NCBI RefSeq assembly: GCF_014201875.1
Contig: NZ_JACHFL010000027.1
Span: 1 to 43,460 of the forward strand
Source: Deinococcus humi
Lineage (GTDB): Bacteria > Deinococcota > Deinococci > Deinococcales > Deinococcaceae
Direction: 5' to 3'
Length of the DNA stretch: 43,460 nt
Shown: positions 36,901-43,460 of the stretch, piece by piece
Layout: each line of letters opens with the position of its first letter
How positions within the stretch are numbered: the stretch's first letter is position 1
Position numbers and translations under genes: made by a program
Notes under the pieces: generated by a model
Database searches by the model: none
Told to the model about the DNA's origin: nothing
Seen by the model: the letters and a program-made list of their open reading frames with translations, nothing else

Positions 36901-37073
36901 TCGGTGCGGGCATCAAGCTGGCGTTCACGGACGCCGTCTCACTGCTCTACCGCGTGGGCTTCGGGGTGGCCGCGCTGGCCCTGATCGTCAGCATGTTCCT
37001 CAAAGAAGCGCGCCCCGGCTCGGTGACCCGCGAGCAGATCGTCGAGGATGAATTGCGGTCCATCGAAGTCTGA
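33939..37073 (+). CDS. DHA2-type 14-helix MFS pump with giant repeat domain
   Basis: 1044 residues; start ATG 33939 with GGAG 7 nt before. Residues 1-435 are an EmrB/QacA-like exporter: SMNQTIVSTAGPAIQQAL (helix 1), motif A YGKLSDLVGRKLIM, antiporter motif C in SLATVLGSIVGGYVTDHFGW, and helix 13 SLGSTLGVALLGTLFAS. The last helix is LLYRVGFGVAALALIVSMFL (1002-1021), followed by a cytoplasmic tail. Between helices 13 and 14 lie ~565 extra residues, which topology puts outside the membrane: a linker (436-487), seven ~49-residue repeats (488-830), a short helical link, then six ~23-residue repeats (856-~995). DHA2 pumps are usually 450-550 residues. It is divergent from a MarR regulator. Drug or metabolite export is inferred. 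Confidence 0.9.
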   Translation: MTVPTEYTARQKTISLVTVLLAVLLASMNQTIVSTAGPAIQQALNIENSLYSWITTAYLLASTALVPIYGKLSDLVGRKLIMIFGVLVFVAGSVLCGLADGVGMLIAGRGVQGLGGAALLGLMFAVIADLYPPEQRSRYTALVGGVFSLATVLGSIVGGYVTDHFGWHNVFFISIPLGVLTLGTMLFMPPLKQQRERAPLDFVGAGLLVLFSVTLLLALSLGKTQVSPGESGFLWGSWQILSFLATAVTSLIAFIAVELRAADPIIDIRLFRNQTYAVANGATFLLGIVFFAATVFLPLFMVNVIGLSATNAGLTTFPLTIGLVISSIVAGQAYARIGIFRPVIFVGGLFLMLGFVLMGYTLRPDSTQFELTWKMIVIGLGLGPILPMLTLAIQGAVKPSEIGAATGTNSFLRSLGSTLGVALLGTLFASTLKTEIQDKVDSAKGHLPAEMRAQFDVQGTSGKKTGGSTQSFDAAQLKREAIEKLDKSRNQYIAALRDHDQGAIQALLNDPKTAPQLRDVLKKGGFEGVIRAGFDEQRQLLTRAVLKHDPAAIQTITSNPQTPQELKEVVRGGVTTQVEATIAHQRDLLTRALLWNDPAAVRDLLANPQTPAELRQVLARGGVEAQVKARFDEQRTLLTRALIENDPAATAQLLADPQAPAELKGLLQNGGVRAQVSAAFAQQRALLTAAIVGNDPAATAQLLANPQTPAELKGLFQDGGLEARVEAGLTQQRTLLTRALRDNDPQAVQILLAASTTPVALKQTLASGGLRAAVTRGVDTQKAAIAAAVNAGDLSPLLKNPALPQPLRRALAAIPAAALATSEARTATRKQVEAQLDAARPAAETAAINAALSTANTRLDAALPGALTSARQQALQQVLTGLAAKEKEALASVPRQALDEVLAGLVAQEPAVLASAPPQALHAALVKLDAAEQSALKTAPQQALKKILLSLNAKEQEALAITPKKSLTKIVSGIDETKAKVLPVIDGIGAGIKLAFTDAVSLLYRVGFGVAALALIVSMFLKEARPGSVTREQIVEDELRSIEV
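35400..36425 (+). repeat. Seven tandem ~49-codon repeats inside the MFS pump
   Basis: Units begin at residues 488, 538, 586, 635, 684, 733 and 782 (DNA 35400, 35550, 35694, 35841, 35988, 36135, 36282). Consensus: RxLLTRALxxNDPAA, then xxLLANPQTPAELKxLL, then xxGGVxAQVxAxFxxQ. Units 3-5 are most alike; units 4 and 5 share long near-identical DNA (around 35880-35940 and 36025-36085), a sign of recent duplication. Unit 7 is divergent. The pattern is helix-turn-helix, solenoid-like. Confidence 0.85.
36504..36905 (+). repeat. Six tandem ~23-codon repeats inside the MFS pump
   Basis: Units start at residues 856, 882, 905, 928, 951 and 974. Consensus LxAKExEALASxPxQALxxVLxG. Each looks like two short helices joined at the central proline. 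The last unit (IDETKAKVLPVIDGIGAGIK) merges with the lead into helix 14. Confidence 0.8.
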
Positions 37074-37110
37074 CGCGTCGAGGCCAGACGCTGACCGTCT
37101 GACCTCTGCA

Positions 37111-37130
37111 AGGCGACCTCCGGGTCGCCT
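37111..37130 (+). terminator. Rho-independent terminator of the pump gene
   Basis: AGGCGACC, loop TCCG, GGTCGCCT, then TCTGTGTT, 38 nt after the TGA. Confidence 0.75.
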
Positions 37131-37499
37131 TCTGTGTTCATCGTCACACGATCATCTCAGTAGAGCCCACCGGCCTATGAATAGCCATCTTTTCTCCCAC
37201 CGTGCTGAGTGCTTCCAGTGGCAGGCTACACGCCGGGGGTCCACAGTACGCGCATGGCTGTCAGCGGCGCGCATCGCGCTGGCAGCCACGCTGGGGCAAG
37301 ACCAGCCGGGTGAAACTGCGCGAGCATGACGCTGAGGTGCTCGAACGGCAGCGGCAAGCAGATGCCAAGCTGGGGTTGGCCGAGCCCGAGCACACACTGA
37401 CTCGACGCCCAGGATGGGAGTCATCGCCCCGAAATGCGCTCCTTGACTGGCGCCCACCGCTCGGCCCAGGCCGCTCCCTCTAGTGGTTCGCCCGGCCTT

Positions 37500-38263
37500 G
37501 AATGGGGGTGGGTTGAGGATAATGACGCGTTGTCGCGGTGGATGAACAACCAGACGATGGTCTCCAGATGTGACTGAAGGCGATTGAAGGTCGGGGAACG
37601 GCAGACCAGAAGGGTCAGTTGAAGCGTTCAAGATGTTGGGGTCCAGCGATGCGGTGCAGCTTACCGAAGACCACACCCTTGTCGGCCGCCAGGCGTTCTG
37701 TATGACAGGTCGCGGCGTCCAGGTACGCTGTTCCGAGGCTACGCCAAAGCCCGTACGTGCCTAAGGTGTCGCGGGGCCCGAGGAAGAAACAGCGGACGAT
37801 CTGTCGGGTGTGCCGATCCATTGCCAGCCAGATCCAGAGCCATCGTTGATGGCTTTTCACGAACTTGCATCGTTCGTCGCATTACTGCACCCGTGGGCAA
37901 GGTGCTGTAATGCTCAGGCTGTTTTTACTGGGGCAGCGGGTCACGAAAGTCGTGTGGGACGCGGCGGCTCAACCCTTCGAGATGCAGACGGAACCAGGAT
38001 CGGCTAATCCGGATGACCCGACAGATGCCTCGGTGGAAGATCTGTGCCATCAACAAACGGTTCACCAAGGCGATGGTTTCAACCGAAACACGATGCCAGA
38101 CCGATTGCAACGTGAACTGGTGGCCACAGACGCGGCGGATGGTGCGTTGCTTCCCTGTGGGGGCATAGCCGTTTTTGACGGTGCGGACGGCGCCACATTG
38201 CGGCCATACCAGTCCGTTCATGTTTCATTGAACCCCCGTCATGCTTAAAAATCCACGACCACC
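37500..38263 (-). mobile_element. IS1-family element remnant
   Basis: On the minus strand, 38221-37925 encodes an InsA-like start: CGAVRTVKNGYAPTGKQRTI, then CGHQFTLQSVWHRVSVETIA and HRGICRVIRISRSWFRLHL. In another frame 37860-37615 encodes the InsB catalytic part: SHQRWLWIWLAMDRHTRQIV RCFFLGPRDTLGTYGLWRSL. After a stop and shift the C-terminus follows as LLVCRSPTFNRLQSHLETIV WLFIHRDN. The shift between first and second part may be the natural IS1 -1 frameshift; the later break is damage. Exact ends are uncertain; a possible right end is near 38263. Confidence 0.7.
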
Positions 38264-38297
38264 GGGTGCATAGGTTTGACAGCTCACGAATAACGGG

Positions 38298-38347
38298 TTT
38301 TCTTAGAGAAATCAAGGCGGCCTTTCGGCCGCTTTTTCCATGTCTAC
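38298..38347 (-). repeat. Dispersed ~48-bp repeat with terminator, copy 2
   Basis: Reverse complement of this stretch matches 26043-26091: GTAGACA...GGAAAAAGCGGCC, loop, GGCCGC..., TCTAAGA. It lies about 60 bp after the histidine kinase stop, so it ends that transcript, and beside the IS1 remnant. Confidence 0.7.
38314..38335 (-). terminator. Terminator downstream of the histidine kinase gene
   Basis: On the minus strand AAGCGGCC, loop GAAA, GGCCGCCTT, then GATTT. 9-bp stem including one G-U. Confidence 0.65.
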
Positions 38348-38407
38348 CAGGGTCACGCACACCCTGCGCCCCAGGTGAACGCGCTCACTCCAGGATGGAG
38401 ATTGGCG

Positions 38408-40204
38408 TCAGCGCAGGCCGGATGCGCCTTCGCCCAGCACCAGTGGGCGGAGGTGCGGCAGCGTGAATGAGAAGGTGGTGCCTTCACCTGGCACACTGCT
38501 GGCCCAGATCCTTCCCCCATGACGCACAATAATGCGCCGCACGGTCGCCAGCCCGATGCCAGTGCCCTCAAACTCGCTGTGCCCATGGAGCCGCTGAAAG
38601 GGTCCGAACAGCCGATCCGCATACGCCGGATCAAAGCCCACCCCGTTGTCCTGCACCCACACCGTCCACGCCTCATCTCCCGCCTGCGCACCGATCTCGA
38701 TGACCGCCCGCTCCCGGGTGCGGGTGAACTTCACCGCATTGCTTAACAGGTTGGTCAGCACCTGTTGCAAGGTCGCCGGATCTCCCATCACCTGCGGCAA
38801 CGGCTCAATCCTCCATTCGATCTGACGGCCCCCGCCCTCGTCCTCGACGTGGCGCCTGGCGTGCTCCATCAGGGCACTCAGGTTCACCGCGGTATGGGTC
38901 AGGGGCTGCCGGGTGCTGTGCGACAGGGCCAGCATCGCGTCGATCATGCTGTTCATTTGATCGGCAGCCCCCTCCATCACCCGGAAGGCGCGCTCCACTT
39001 TATCCAGTTGCCCCTGGGCCATGGCACGGCGGCCCAGCTCGGTAAAACCCTTGACGTGCCGCGCGGGGGTCCGCAGGTCATGCGAGACGCTGTAGGCAAA
39101 CGCTTCGAGTTCCTCATTGGCGGCCTGCAACTCACTGCGTTGCTCCTCCAGCTCCTGGGCCTGCCACGCCCGTTCCAGGCCCAGGCCCAGACTGCGGCCG
39201 ACAGCCTCGAATAGGGCCCGGTCCTCAGGCAGCCACATCTGATACTGCTCACTCCCGATAGCGAACATAGCAGTCGGCTGACCGTCCCGGAAGTACGGAA
39301 TGAAGGCCGCAGCGTCGTAGGATCCGGCTCCCACAACAAGCTCGTCGCGGACTCCCAACTGGTCAAAGAACACTGGTCCCCTGGCCTCCACGGCCTCGAA
39401 CAGACCGGGGGTGGACGCCGGTACGCCCGCGAACAGCGCGTCGCGCAGTCTGGGATCCGGCACGTTGGTATACCGCGCCCGCCACAGTCCACCGTCCCAT
39501 TCGTAGTAGCCGGTAGACCAGCCCGGCATGGAGGCCAGGAACAATTCGCTGGCCCGTTCTGCCAGCCGGACCCGGTCCGTCTCCAGGCCGATGGCCTCGG
39601 TCAGCATCATGAACGCTTCCAGGGAACGCTGCTGTTCCTGACCCAGGGCTTTGCGCTGCTGGGCGCTGTAGAGCGCCTGATACACCGATGTGAACAGTTG
39701 CCGCTGTTGCGCAGTCCACACTGCCTGACCCACCAAACCCACCACGAGCAGTGCCACAGGCTGACCACCCTGAAAGAACGGAGCCACGCCCGCCGCCTGG
39801 AACTGCTCGGCATGCGGCATGCCCTGCTCTGCCGAGTTCCAGTGGTCAAAGAACTGCGGCGTGCGGGCGGCCACCGTCTGGGCCAGGAATGGCGTGTCCA
39901 GGGGCAGCCCAGCCCGGACCAGCGCCGTGAACTCAGGGGGGACCGCGTCGCTGACCACCTCGGCCCCCCAGCGCTCGCCCTGGCGCGTGAAGTAGACCGC
40001 CAGCAGGTTGGGGATGTTGCGACGAAGCACGCCCCCGACGTGGCGCGCGAGCGCGGTCACGTCATCGGTGGTGGCCGCGGCCTCACTCAGGGCCACGAAG
40101 GTGGACAGCACCTCATTCTGTTGCTGGGCGGCCGCCAGAGCCTCACGCAGCCGGATGACTTCATCCGACAGTGTGTCAACCGTCAGAAGGCTAGAGTCGG
40201 ACAT
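38408..40204 (-). CDS. Cytoplasmic GAF-domain sensor histidine kinase
   Basis: 598 residues and no membrane helix. A short coiled start (EVIRLREALAAAQQQNEVLS) leads into two GAF-like sensor domains (about 30-185 and 195-345), then a coiled linker, HisKA with His375 (YSVSHDLRTPARHVKGF), and the ATPase domain: N box LLSNAVKF, G1 DNGVGFD, G2 GTGIGLATV. The style resembles phytochrome-related kinases but no chromophore cysteine is evident; the signal is unknown. No response regulator is adjacent. TATAGT lies 8 nt before the ATG. Confidence 0.88.
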   Translation of the reverse strand: MSDSSLLTVDTLSDEVIRLREALAAAQQQNEVLSTFVALSEAAATTDDVTALARHVGGVLRRNIPNLLAVYFTRQGERWGAEVVSDAVPPEFTALVRAGLPLDTPFLAQTVAARTPQFFDHWNSAEQGMPHAEQFQAAGVAPFFQGGQPVALLVVGLVGQAVWTAQQRQLFTSVYQALYSAQQRKALGQEQQRSLEAFMMLTEAIGLETDRVRLAERASELFLASMPGWSTGYYEWDGGLWRARYTNVPDPRLRDALFAGVPASTPGLFEAVEARGPVFFDQLGVRDELVVGAGSYDAAAFIPYFRDGQPTAMFAIGSEQYQMWLPEDRALFEAVGRSLGLGLERAWQAQELEEQRSELQAANEELEAFAYSVSHDLRTPARHVKGFTELGRRAMAQGQLDKVERAFRVMEGAADQMNSMIDAMLALSHSTRQPLTHTAVNLSALMEHARRHVEDEGGGRQIEWRIEPLPQVMGDPATLQQVLTNLLSNAVKFTRTRERAVIEIGAQAGDEAWTVWVQDNGVGFDPAYADRLFGPFQRLHGHSEFEGTGIGLATVRRIIVRHGGRIWASSVPGEGTTFSFTLPHLRPLVLGEGASGLR

Positions 40205-40393
40205 TGCCTCGCACTATAAAGCGCTCGCAAACAGGGGTCCGTCTGTTCGACTACGCCCGTTTGAACAGAGCGGGGAGCCACCCTGTCAGGCAGTCGGTAC
40301 GCGCGTGACGGTCAGGATGTGCGGCTGCCAACTACTCAGGGCAGCCGCGCGGGCCTGATACGGGGGCGCGTCCAGCTATACCCCCAGGTCCGT

Positions 40394-40442
40394 GCTCAAC
40401 AACAGGGGACGTAAGCCAGAGCTACATTGACCCCTGTTGAGC
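40394..40442. promoter_or_regulatory. Long imperfect inverted repeat upstream of sarcosine oxidase gene
   Basis: GCTCAACAACAGGGG (40394-40408) faces CCCCTGTTGAGC (40431-40442): about 12 bp paired with a 3-nt bulge around a 22-nt loop. It lies ~150 bp before the flavoenzyme start. It could be an operator, an RNA hairpin in the leader, or an insertion scar. Confidence 0.4.
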
Positions 40443-40588
40443 TAGCCCGCCCGCCTTTGAGGGGACGTTGCGTTGATCCGATCATGACAGAGCCGGGGTT
40501 CCTCTCTAAACTCAAAGTGCTACGTCGCCCAGCGTTGCGTAAACGATCGACAGTGTGTTTCCACGCTCATGAGAAGGAAAGGATCAAC

Positions 40589-41737
40589 TTGCAGCACTAC
40601 GACACCATCGTAATTGGCATCGGCGCAATGGGCTCATCCACGCTCTATCGGCTCGCTCGTCAAGGGCAGCGCGTCCTCGGGCTGGAACGTTTCGACCTGG
40701 GACACACCATGGGCTCGTCGCACGGCGTGAACCGCATCATTCGTCTCGCGTACTTCGAGGATCCTCGGTACGTACCGCTGCTGCGCCGTGCGTACGAACT
40801 CTGGCGCGAGACTGAACAACTTGCCGGTGAACAGCTGCTCTATGTCACTGGCGGCCTGGACGTAGGCGTTGAGCACGGAGAGGTGGTCCAAGGTACTCTC
40901 AGTGCCTGCCGGGCCTACGATCTACCTTATGAGGTGCTGTCGGCCGCGGAGCTCACGGCGCGCTTCCCGGCGTACCGGCTGCCTGACGGGTATGTCGGCG
41001 TCCACCAACCGGACGCAGGCTTTGTCGCGTCGGAGCGGGCCATCATGGTCCACGTGTCCCTCGCCATCAGGCATGGCGCGCAAGTGCATGCACGGGAAAA
41101 AGTTAGCGCAATTGAGCCCCGCGAGGGACGGGTCACGGTGGTCACTGAGCGAGGCCGCTACGAAGCCGGGCAGGTGGTCGTCTCTGCCGGTGCCTGGCTG
41201 TCCGATCTGATTCCTGACCTCCAGCGGACCGCGATGCCCGAACGGCAGGTTCTGGGTTGGTTCCAGCCGAAGGCGCCGGAACTGTTCTCAATGGGACGTT
41301 TCCCGGTCTCCATTCTGGAATCGGAGCTGGGATCGTTCTACCAGTTCCCTACCTGGGGCGTGCCGGGCTTCAAGATTGGAAGGCACCATCACCGACGCGA
41401 GTGTGGTCATGCCGACCGTCTGTCCCGTGAACCCACGGCCGCAGATGAGACAGTGCTGCGTGAAGCGCTGCGTAGCTTTTTTCCAGACGCCGACGGCCCT
41501 ACATTGCGCCTCTCTGCGTGCCTGTACACCAACACGCCCGATGAGCACTTCATCATCGACAGGCTGCCGGGTCATCCGGAGGTGGTCGTCGCGTCCCCGT
41601 GCTCCGGTCACGGGTTCAAGTTTGCGAGTGTGATGGGGGAAATCTTGGCTGACCTGGCAACCACCGGGGAAAGTGCATTGGACGTGTCCCTGTTCTCTCT
41701 CGCACGGTTCAGAGAGAACGGGGCGAATCAAGGCTGA
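40589..41737 (+). CDS. solA: Monomeric sarcosine / N-methyl amino acid oxidase
   Basis: 382 residues. The start is TTG 40589, since AAAGGA lies 5 nt before and the product then begins just ahead of the FAD-binding strand (DTIVIGIGAMGSSTLYRLAR, GxGxxG). Other family features: GSSHGVNRIIRLAYFEDPRY, GLDVG, VVSAGAWL, the HHH in FKIGRHHH, and Cys311 in SACLYTNTPDEHF, the position of covalent FAD attachment in monomeric sarcosine oxidase. SGHGFKF near the end is also typical. It oxidises N-methyl amino acids to the amine, formaldehyde and H2O2. Whether sarcosine or N-methyltryptophan is used cannot be told. A stretch near 265-285 (RRECGHADRLSREP) is unusual but in frame. Confidence 0.85.
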   Translation: MQHYDTIVIGIGAMGSSTLYRLARQGQRVLGLERFDLGHTMGSSHGVNRIIRLAYFEDPRYVPLLRRAYELWRETEQLAGEQLLYVTGGLDVGVEHGEVVQGTLSACRAYDLPYEVLSAAELTARFPAYRLPDGYVGVHQPDAGFVASERAIMVHVSLAIRHGAQVHAREKVSAIEPREGRVTVVTERGRYEAGQVVVSAGAWLSDLIPDLQRTAMPERQVLGWFQPKAPELFSMGRFPVSILESELGSFYQFPTWGVPGFKIGRHHHRRECGHADRLSREPTAADETVLREALRSFFPDADGPTLRLSACLYTNTPDEHFIIDRLPGHPEVVVASPCSGHGFKFASVMGEILADLATTGESALDVSLFSLARFRENGANQG

Positions 41738-41780
41738 GGGCAGGCGCCGATAACATTTGTGTGCCAAAGGGAAGGGGCCT

Positions 41781-41984
41781 CTACGGCGCATTGATATCTC
41801 CGATAGAGCGGAGCACGTACAGCCGAGCGAGCGCACCCGTTTGTCGTGGCGAGAGAGGCTCAGCAGCTAGGGTTCTGGCCGAAGTATTTTTGCTGAGCTG
41901 CGCTGTGATCCTATGGGCGGCAATCTGTTTCAAGGCAGTGGTCACAGCATCTCGCAGGACAAGATTGTGCTCGGACACGGCCAT
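41781..41984 (-). CDS. Small hypothetical protein, 67 aa
   Basis: MAVSEHNLVLRDAVTTALKQ..., mostly helical, ending RLYVLRSIGDINAP. GGAGAG lies about 12 nt upstream, right at the edge of the IS6 element (42005). Family unknown; may be the 3' rest of a gene cut by the IS. Confidence 0.3.
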   Translation of the reverse strand: MAVSEHNLVLRDAVTTALKQIAAHRITAQLSKNTSARTLAAEPLSPRQTGALARLYVLRSIGDINAP

Positions 41985-42004
41985 GGCGATCTGTCTCTCC
42001 GGAG

Positions 42005-42812
42005 GGTTGTGTTGCCTTAACTGGTGTCACGGCATGCTGCGGGCAGAGGTGGTCTGAACCTTAGGCCACCTGTATCGCCATCGTTGACCACGTCTGAAAC
42101 CCTTGTTTCTGAATGCTTCTGCCGAGTGGTGCAGACACACTTGTTCGGGAATGGCGATGAATGTTGGTGGATCGGGCGTGCAGGCTCAGGAATTCTCGAG
42201 TGCGCTTGCGTCGTCTGATCCCCTGACCACTCCGCTCTTGTTGCCGTGTAGATCGGTGTTCTTGCTCGATCACATTGGGACATCGGGCCGTGGAGATCAC
42301 CTGTCGGTGGTCGACGGCAATCAGGCTCGGGATTTCCAGAATTACGGCTCCGTCGCTCCAGAGCTGGCCAGTAGGAATGACCTCTGCAACGTTGTCTTCT
42401 CCCAGCAGCTTGGTCAGAACAGTCTGCGCCACCTTGGTGTCGTGATGCCGCTAAAGGAGGATATCAAGCACGAAACCGTGCTCGTCCACCGCTCGCCACA
42501 ACCAATAGTGAGCCCCCTCCACCGTTATACAGACCTCGTCCATGAACCACAGGGAACCCCGGCGGGGTTCCCTGTGACGAAGATGTTCTGCGAAGAGGGA
42601 ATGAAACTTGACACACCATTCGAGAAGGGTCCGGTGGCTGACCCTTTGGGGCACGCACATACAGCAACTTCTGAACGTCCCGGTCACCGAGAAAAAGCGG
42701 TGGTACAGCCACATAGCGTGCTGGATAATGCTTATCAAAGACCAGTGGCCGTAGGGGCTCGCCTCGGTCATTGAAGGTCAGGCCCCTTCAGCCCAGTCAC
42801 GGCAACCGAACC
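42005..42812 (-). mobile_element. Nearly full-length IS6-family element with dead transposase
   Basis: Ends GGTTGTGTTGCCTTAACTGG (42005) and, inverted, GGTTCGGTTGCCGTGACTGG (42812) bound 808 bp, a normal IS6 size. The transposase runs 42771 to 42061 in one frame, with WLYHRF, LLEWCVKFHSLFAEHLRHRE, WFMDEVCITVEGAHYWLWRA, VDEHGFVLDILL, then TAG (42453-42451), then HDTKVAQTVLTKLLGED, LWSDGAVILEIPSLIAVDHR and RCPNVIEQEHRSTRQQERSG. Between 42640 and 42700 the family sequence (FLGDRDVQKLLYVRAP) is in another frame, i.e. two compensating shifts. No 8-bp target duplication is seen. Confidence 0.8.
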
Positions 42813-42921
42813 GCTCCACCAGCACCTTCGCAAGGTTGTCTCGCATCTTGCGTGGGCGGACTTTGCCTGAATCCAGTTCCGGTCAGGTAGCTCCAAACAT
42901 AGGAACTCATCGGGTGGCACT

Positions 42922-42999
42922 CTAACTTCCGCCTGTTGGATCGTGCCTAAGATGGGCGAGACAGCGCTTTGTTCTGGCGGAACAAGAGCTCGAAATCAT
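42922..42999 (-). CDS. Very short ORF with strong ribosome binding site
   Basis: AAAGGAGG overlaps the stop of the sigma-like ORF and lies 7 nt before ATG 42999; the frame gives 25 residues (MISSSCSARTKRCLAHLRHD PTGGS). In an ECF operon this is where an anti-sigma gene would begin, so this may be the stub of a lost gene. Confidence 0.25.
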   Translation of the reverse strand: MISSSCSARTKRCLAHLRHDPTGGS

Positions 43000-43011
43000 G
43001 TCGCGCCTCCT

Positions 43012-43335
43012 TTAGGGGGAGCCGACTGAATCAGATCTCATCCGGCGGAAGTGCCAGAAGGCCATTCCAATGATCCAGATGGAGGGCTCCAACGCGCAAC
43101 GGGTAAAGCATCCCGCTGACCGATACATCAGCATAAAAGCGTCCTCAACGGCCTGCTCAGGATTGGAGAGGCCCTGGCGCATGGCGAGCGTGAGCAACTG
43201 TCCCGCATATTGGCGATGCAACAGGCACAAAGCTGCCTCATCTCCGTCGGCCAAGCCCTGCAGGAGAATCGCGCTGTCCTGCAGGGCCTGATCTGAAGAT
43301 GGGTCACGGAAGATGTCGCGCAGATCCTGCTCCAT
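43012..43335 (-). CDS. ECF sigma factor region-2-like protein, no region 4
   Basis: From ATG 43335: MEQDLRDIFRDPSSDQALQD... 107 residues. LADGDEAALCLLHRQYAGQL LTLAMRQGLSNPEQAVEDAF MLMYRSAGCF resembles sigma-70 region 2 of ECF factors (core-binding helix, and the xAEDxxQExFxxxWRxAxxF block). It continues SIWIIGMAFWHFRRMRSDS and stops where the linker to region 4 should begin. The -35-binding region 4 is missing, so it is either truncated or a sigma-2-only protein. It begins 15 nt after the stop of the hydrolase gene. Confidence 0.5.
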   Translation of the reverse strand: MEQDLRDIFRDPSSDQALQDSAILLQGLADGDEAALCLLHRQYAGQLLTLAMRQGLSNPEQAVEDAFMLMYRSAGCFTRCALEPSIWIIGMAFWHFRRMRSDSVGSP

Positions 43336-43349
43336 GTCCGTCAGAACGC

Positions 43350-43460
43350 CTATTTCAGGGTTTTGGCCCAATCGAGAATGGCGCGGTTGGCGAAGGGGGC
43401 ATTCTCGTAGATGGCGGCGTGGGCGGCGCCGGGGATCAGCACCATTGTGCTGCCCGCGAT
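43350..43460 (-). CDS. Alpha/beta hydrolase, C-terminal end (5' part outside window)
   Basis: The minus strand from the window edge reads IAGSTMVLIPGAAHAAIYEN and then APFANRAILDWAKTLK, stop TAG. A strand-turn then GAAHAAIYENAP... is the usual C-terminus of alpha/beta hydrolases with the catalytic His (AAH) followed by the last helix. 36 codons are in the window. The sigma-like ORF follows directly. Confidence 0.65.
   Translation of the reverse strand: MAGSTMVLIPGAAHAAIYENAPFANRAILDWAKTLK

Noticed and set aside
37202..37483. Plus-strand 93-codon frame after the pump gene
   Set aside because: No family likeness and no start signals; overlaps poorly defined IS1 margin.
41997..42820. Target-site duplication flanking the 42-kb IS6
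   Set aside because: The 8 bp on each side (CTCCGGAG and GCTCCACC) differ, so none is claimed.

Overview
The window looks like accessory DNA (megaplasmid, or an IS-rich part of a chromosome) from a Deinococcus-type bacterium. The case rests on four things: high GC with dense coding; a heme oxygenase–bacteriophytochrome pair whose chromophore Cys24, Asp207, His260, His290 and kinase His532 sit at the D. radiodurans BphP positions; several genes with a TANNNT (or CANNNT) -10 box only 6-7 nt before the start codon and no ribosome binding site, the leaderless arrangement common in Deinococcus; and IS6/IS1 debris. The genus is inference; no rRNA or core marker is present.

Layout. 1-1281: 3' end of a secreted delta-60-repeat protein. 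1.7-6.8 kb: a decayed zone with IS6 fragments, a minus-strand tRNA array (Glu-UUC, Asp-GUC, His-GUG and a decayed member whose anticodon position reads CTA), and few credible genes. 6.8-9.5 kb: cyanophycin synthetase. 10.5-12.5 kb: a lipoprotein, a frameshifted minus-strand gene and two small ORFs. 13.2-19.0 kb: two arsenic clusters, arsR-arsC-arsB followed by two wrecked genes (an arsC paralogue and a metallophosphoesterase), then arsR2-small ORF-DUF6428-MFS. 19.3-20.7 kb: a small hydrophilic protein and a frameshifted acetyltransferase. 20.9-24.7 kb: FMN riboswitch and ribD-ribE-ribB/A-ribH, with an amber codon between the RibB and RibA halves. 24.7-26.7 kb: IS6 remnant and an exported protein. 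26.75-30.0 kb: bphO-bphP-response regulator on the minus strand. 30.1-33.3 kb: IS6 remnants around a divergent regulator/MFS pair. 33.3-37.1 kb: a MarR regulator divergent from a 1044-residue DHA2-type MFS pump. 37.5-38.3 kb: IS1 remnant. 38.4-41.7 kb: soluble GAF histidine kinase and a sarcosine oxidase-like flavoenzyme. 42.0-42.8 kb: nearly full-length IS6 with a broken transposase. 42.9-43.46 kb: sigma-2-like ORF and the end of an alpha/beta hydrolase.

The most novel feature is the pump at 33939-37073. A normal 14-helix drug exporter core is interrupted, between helices 13 and 14, by about 565 extracytoplasmic residues built from seven repeats of about 49 residues followed by six repeats of about 23 residues, all predicted helical. 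A second theme is gene decay: several genes carry single in-frame TAG codons or 1-nt frameshifts, and at least seven IS6 copies are in various stages of decay. Some of the 1-nt shifts could be sequence error; the raw reads would decide.
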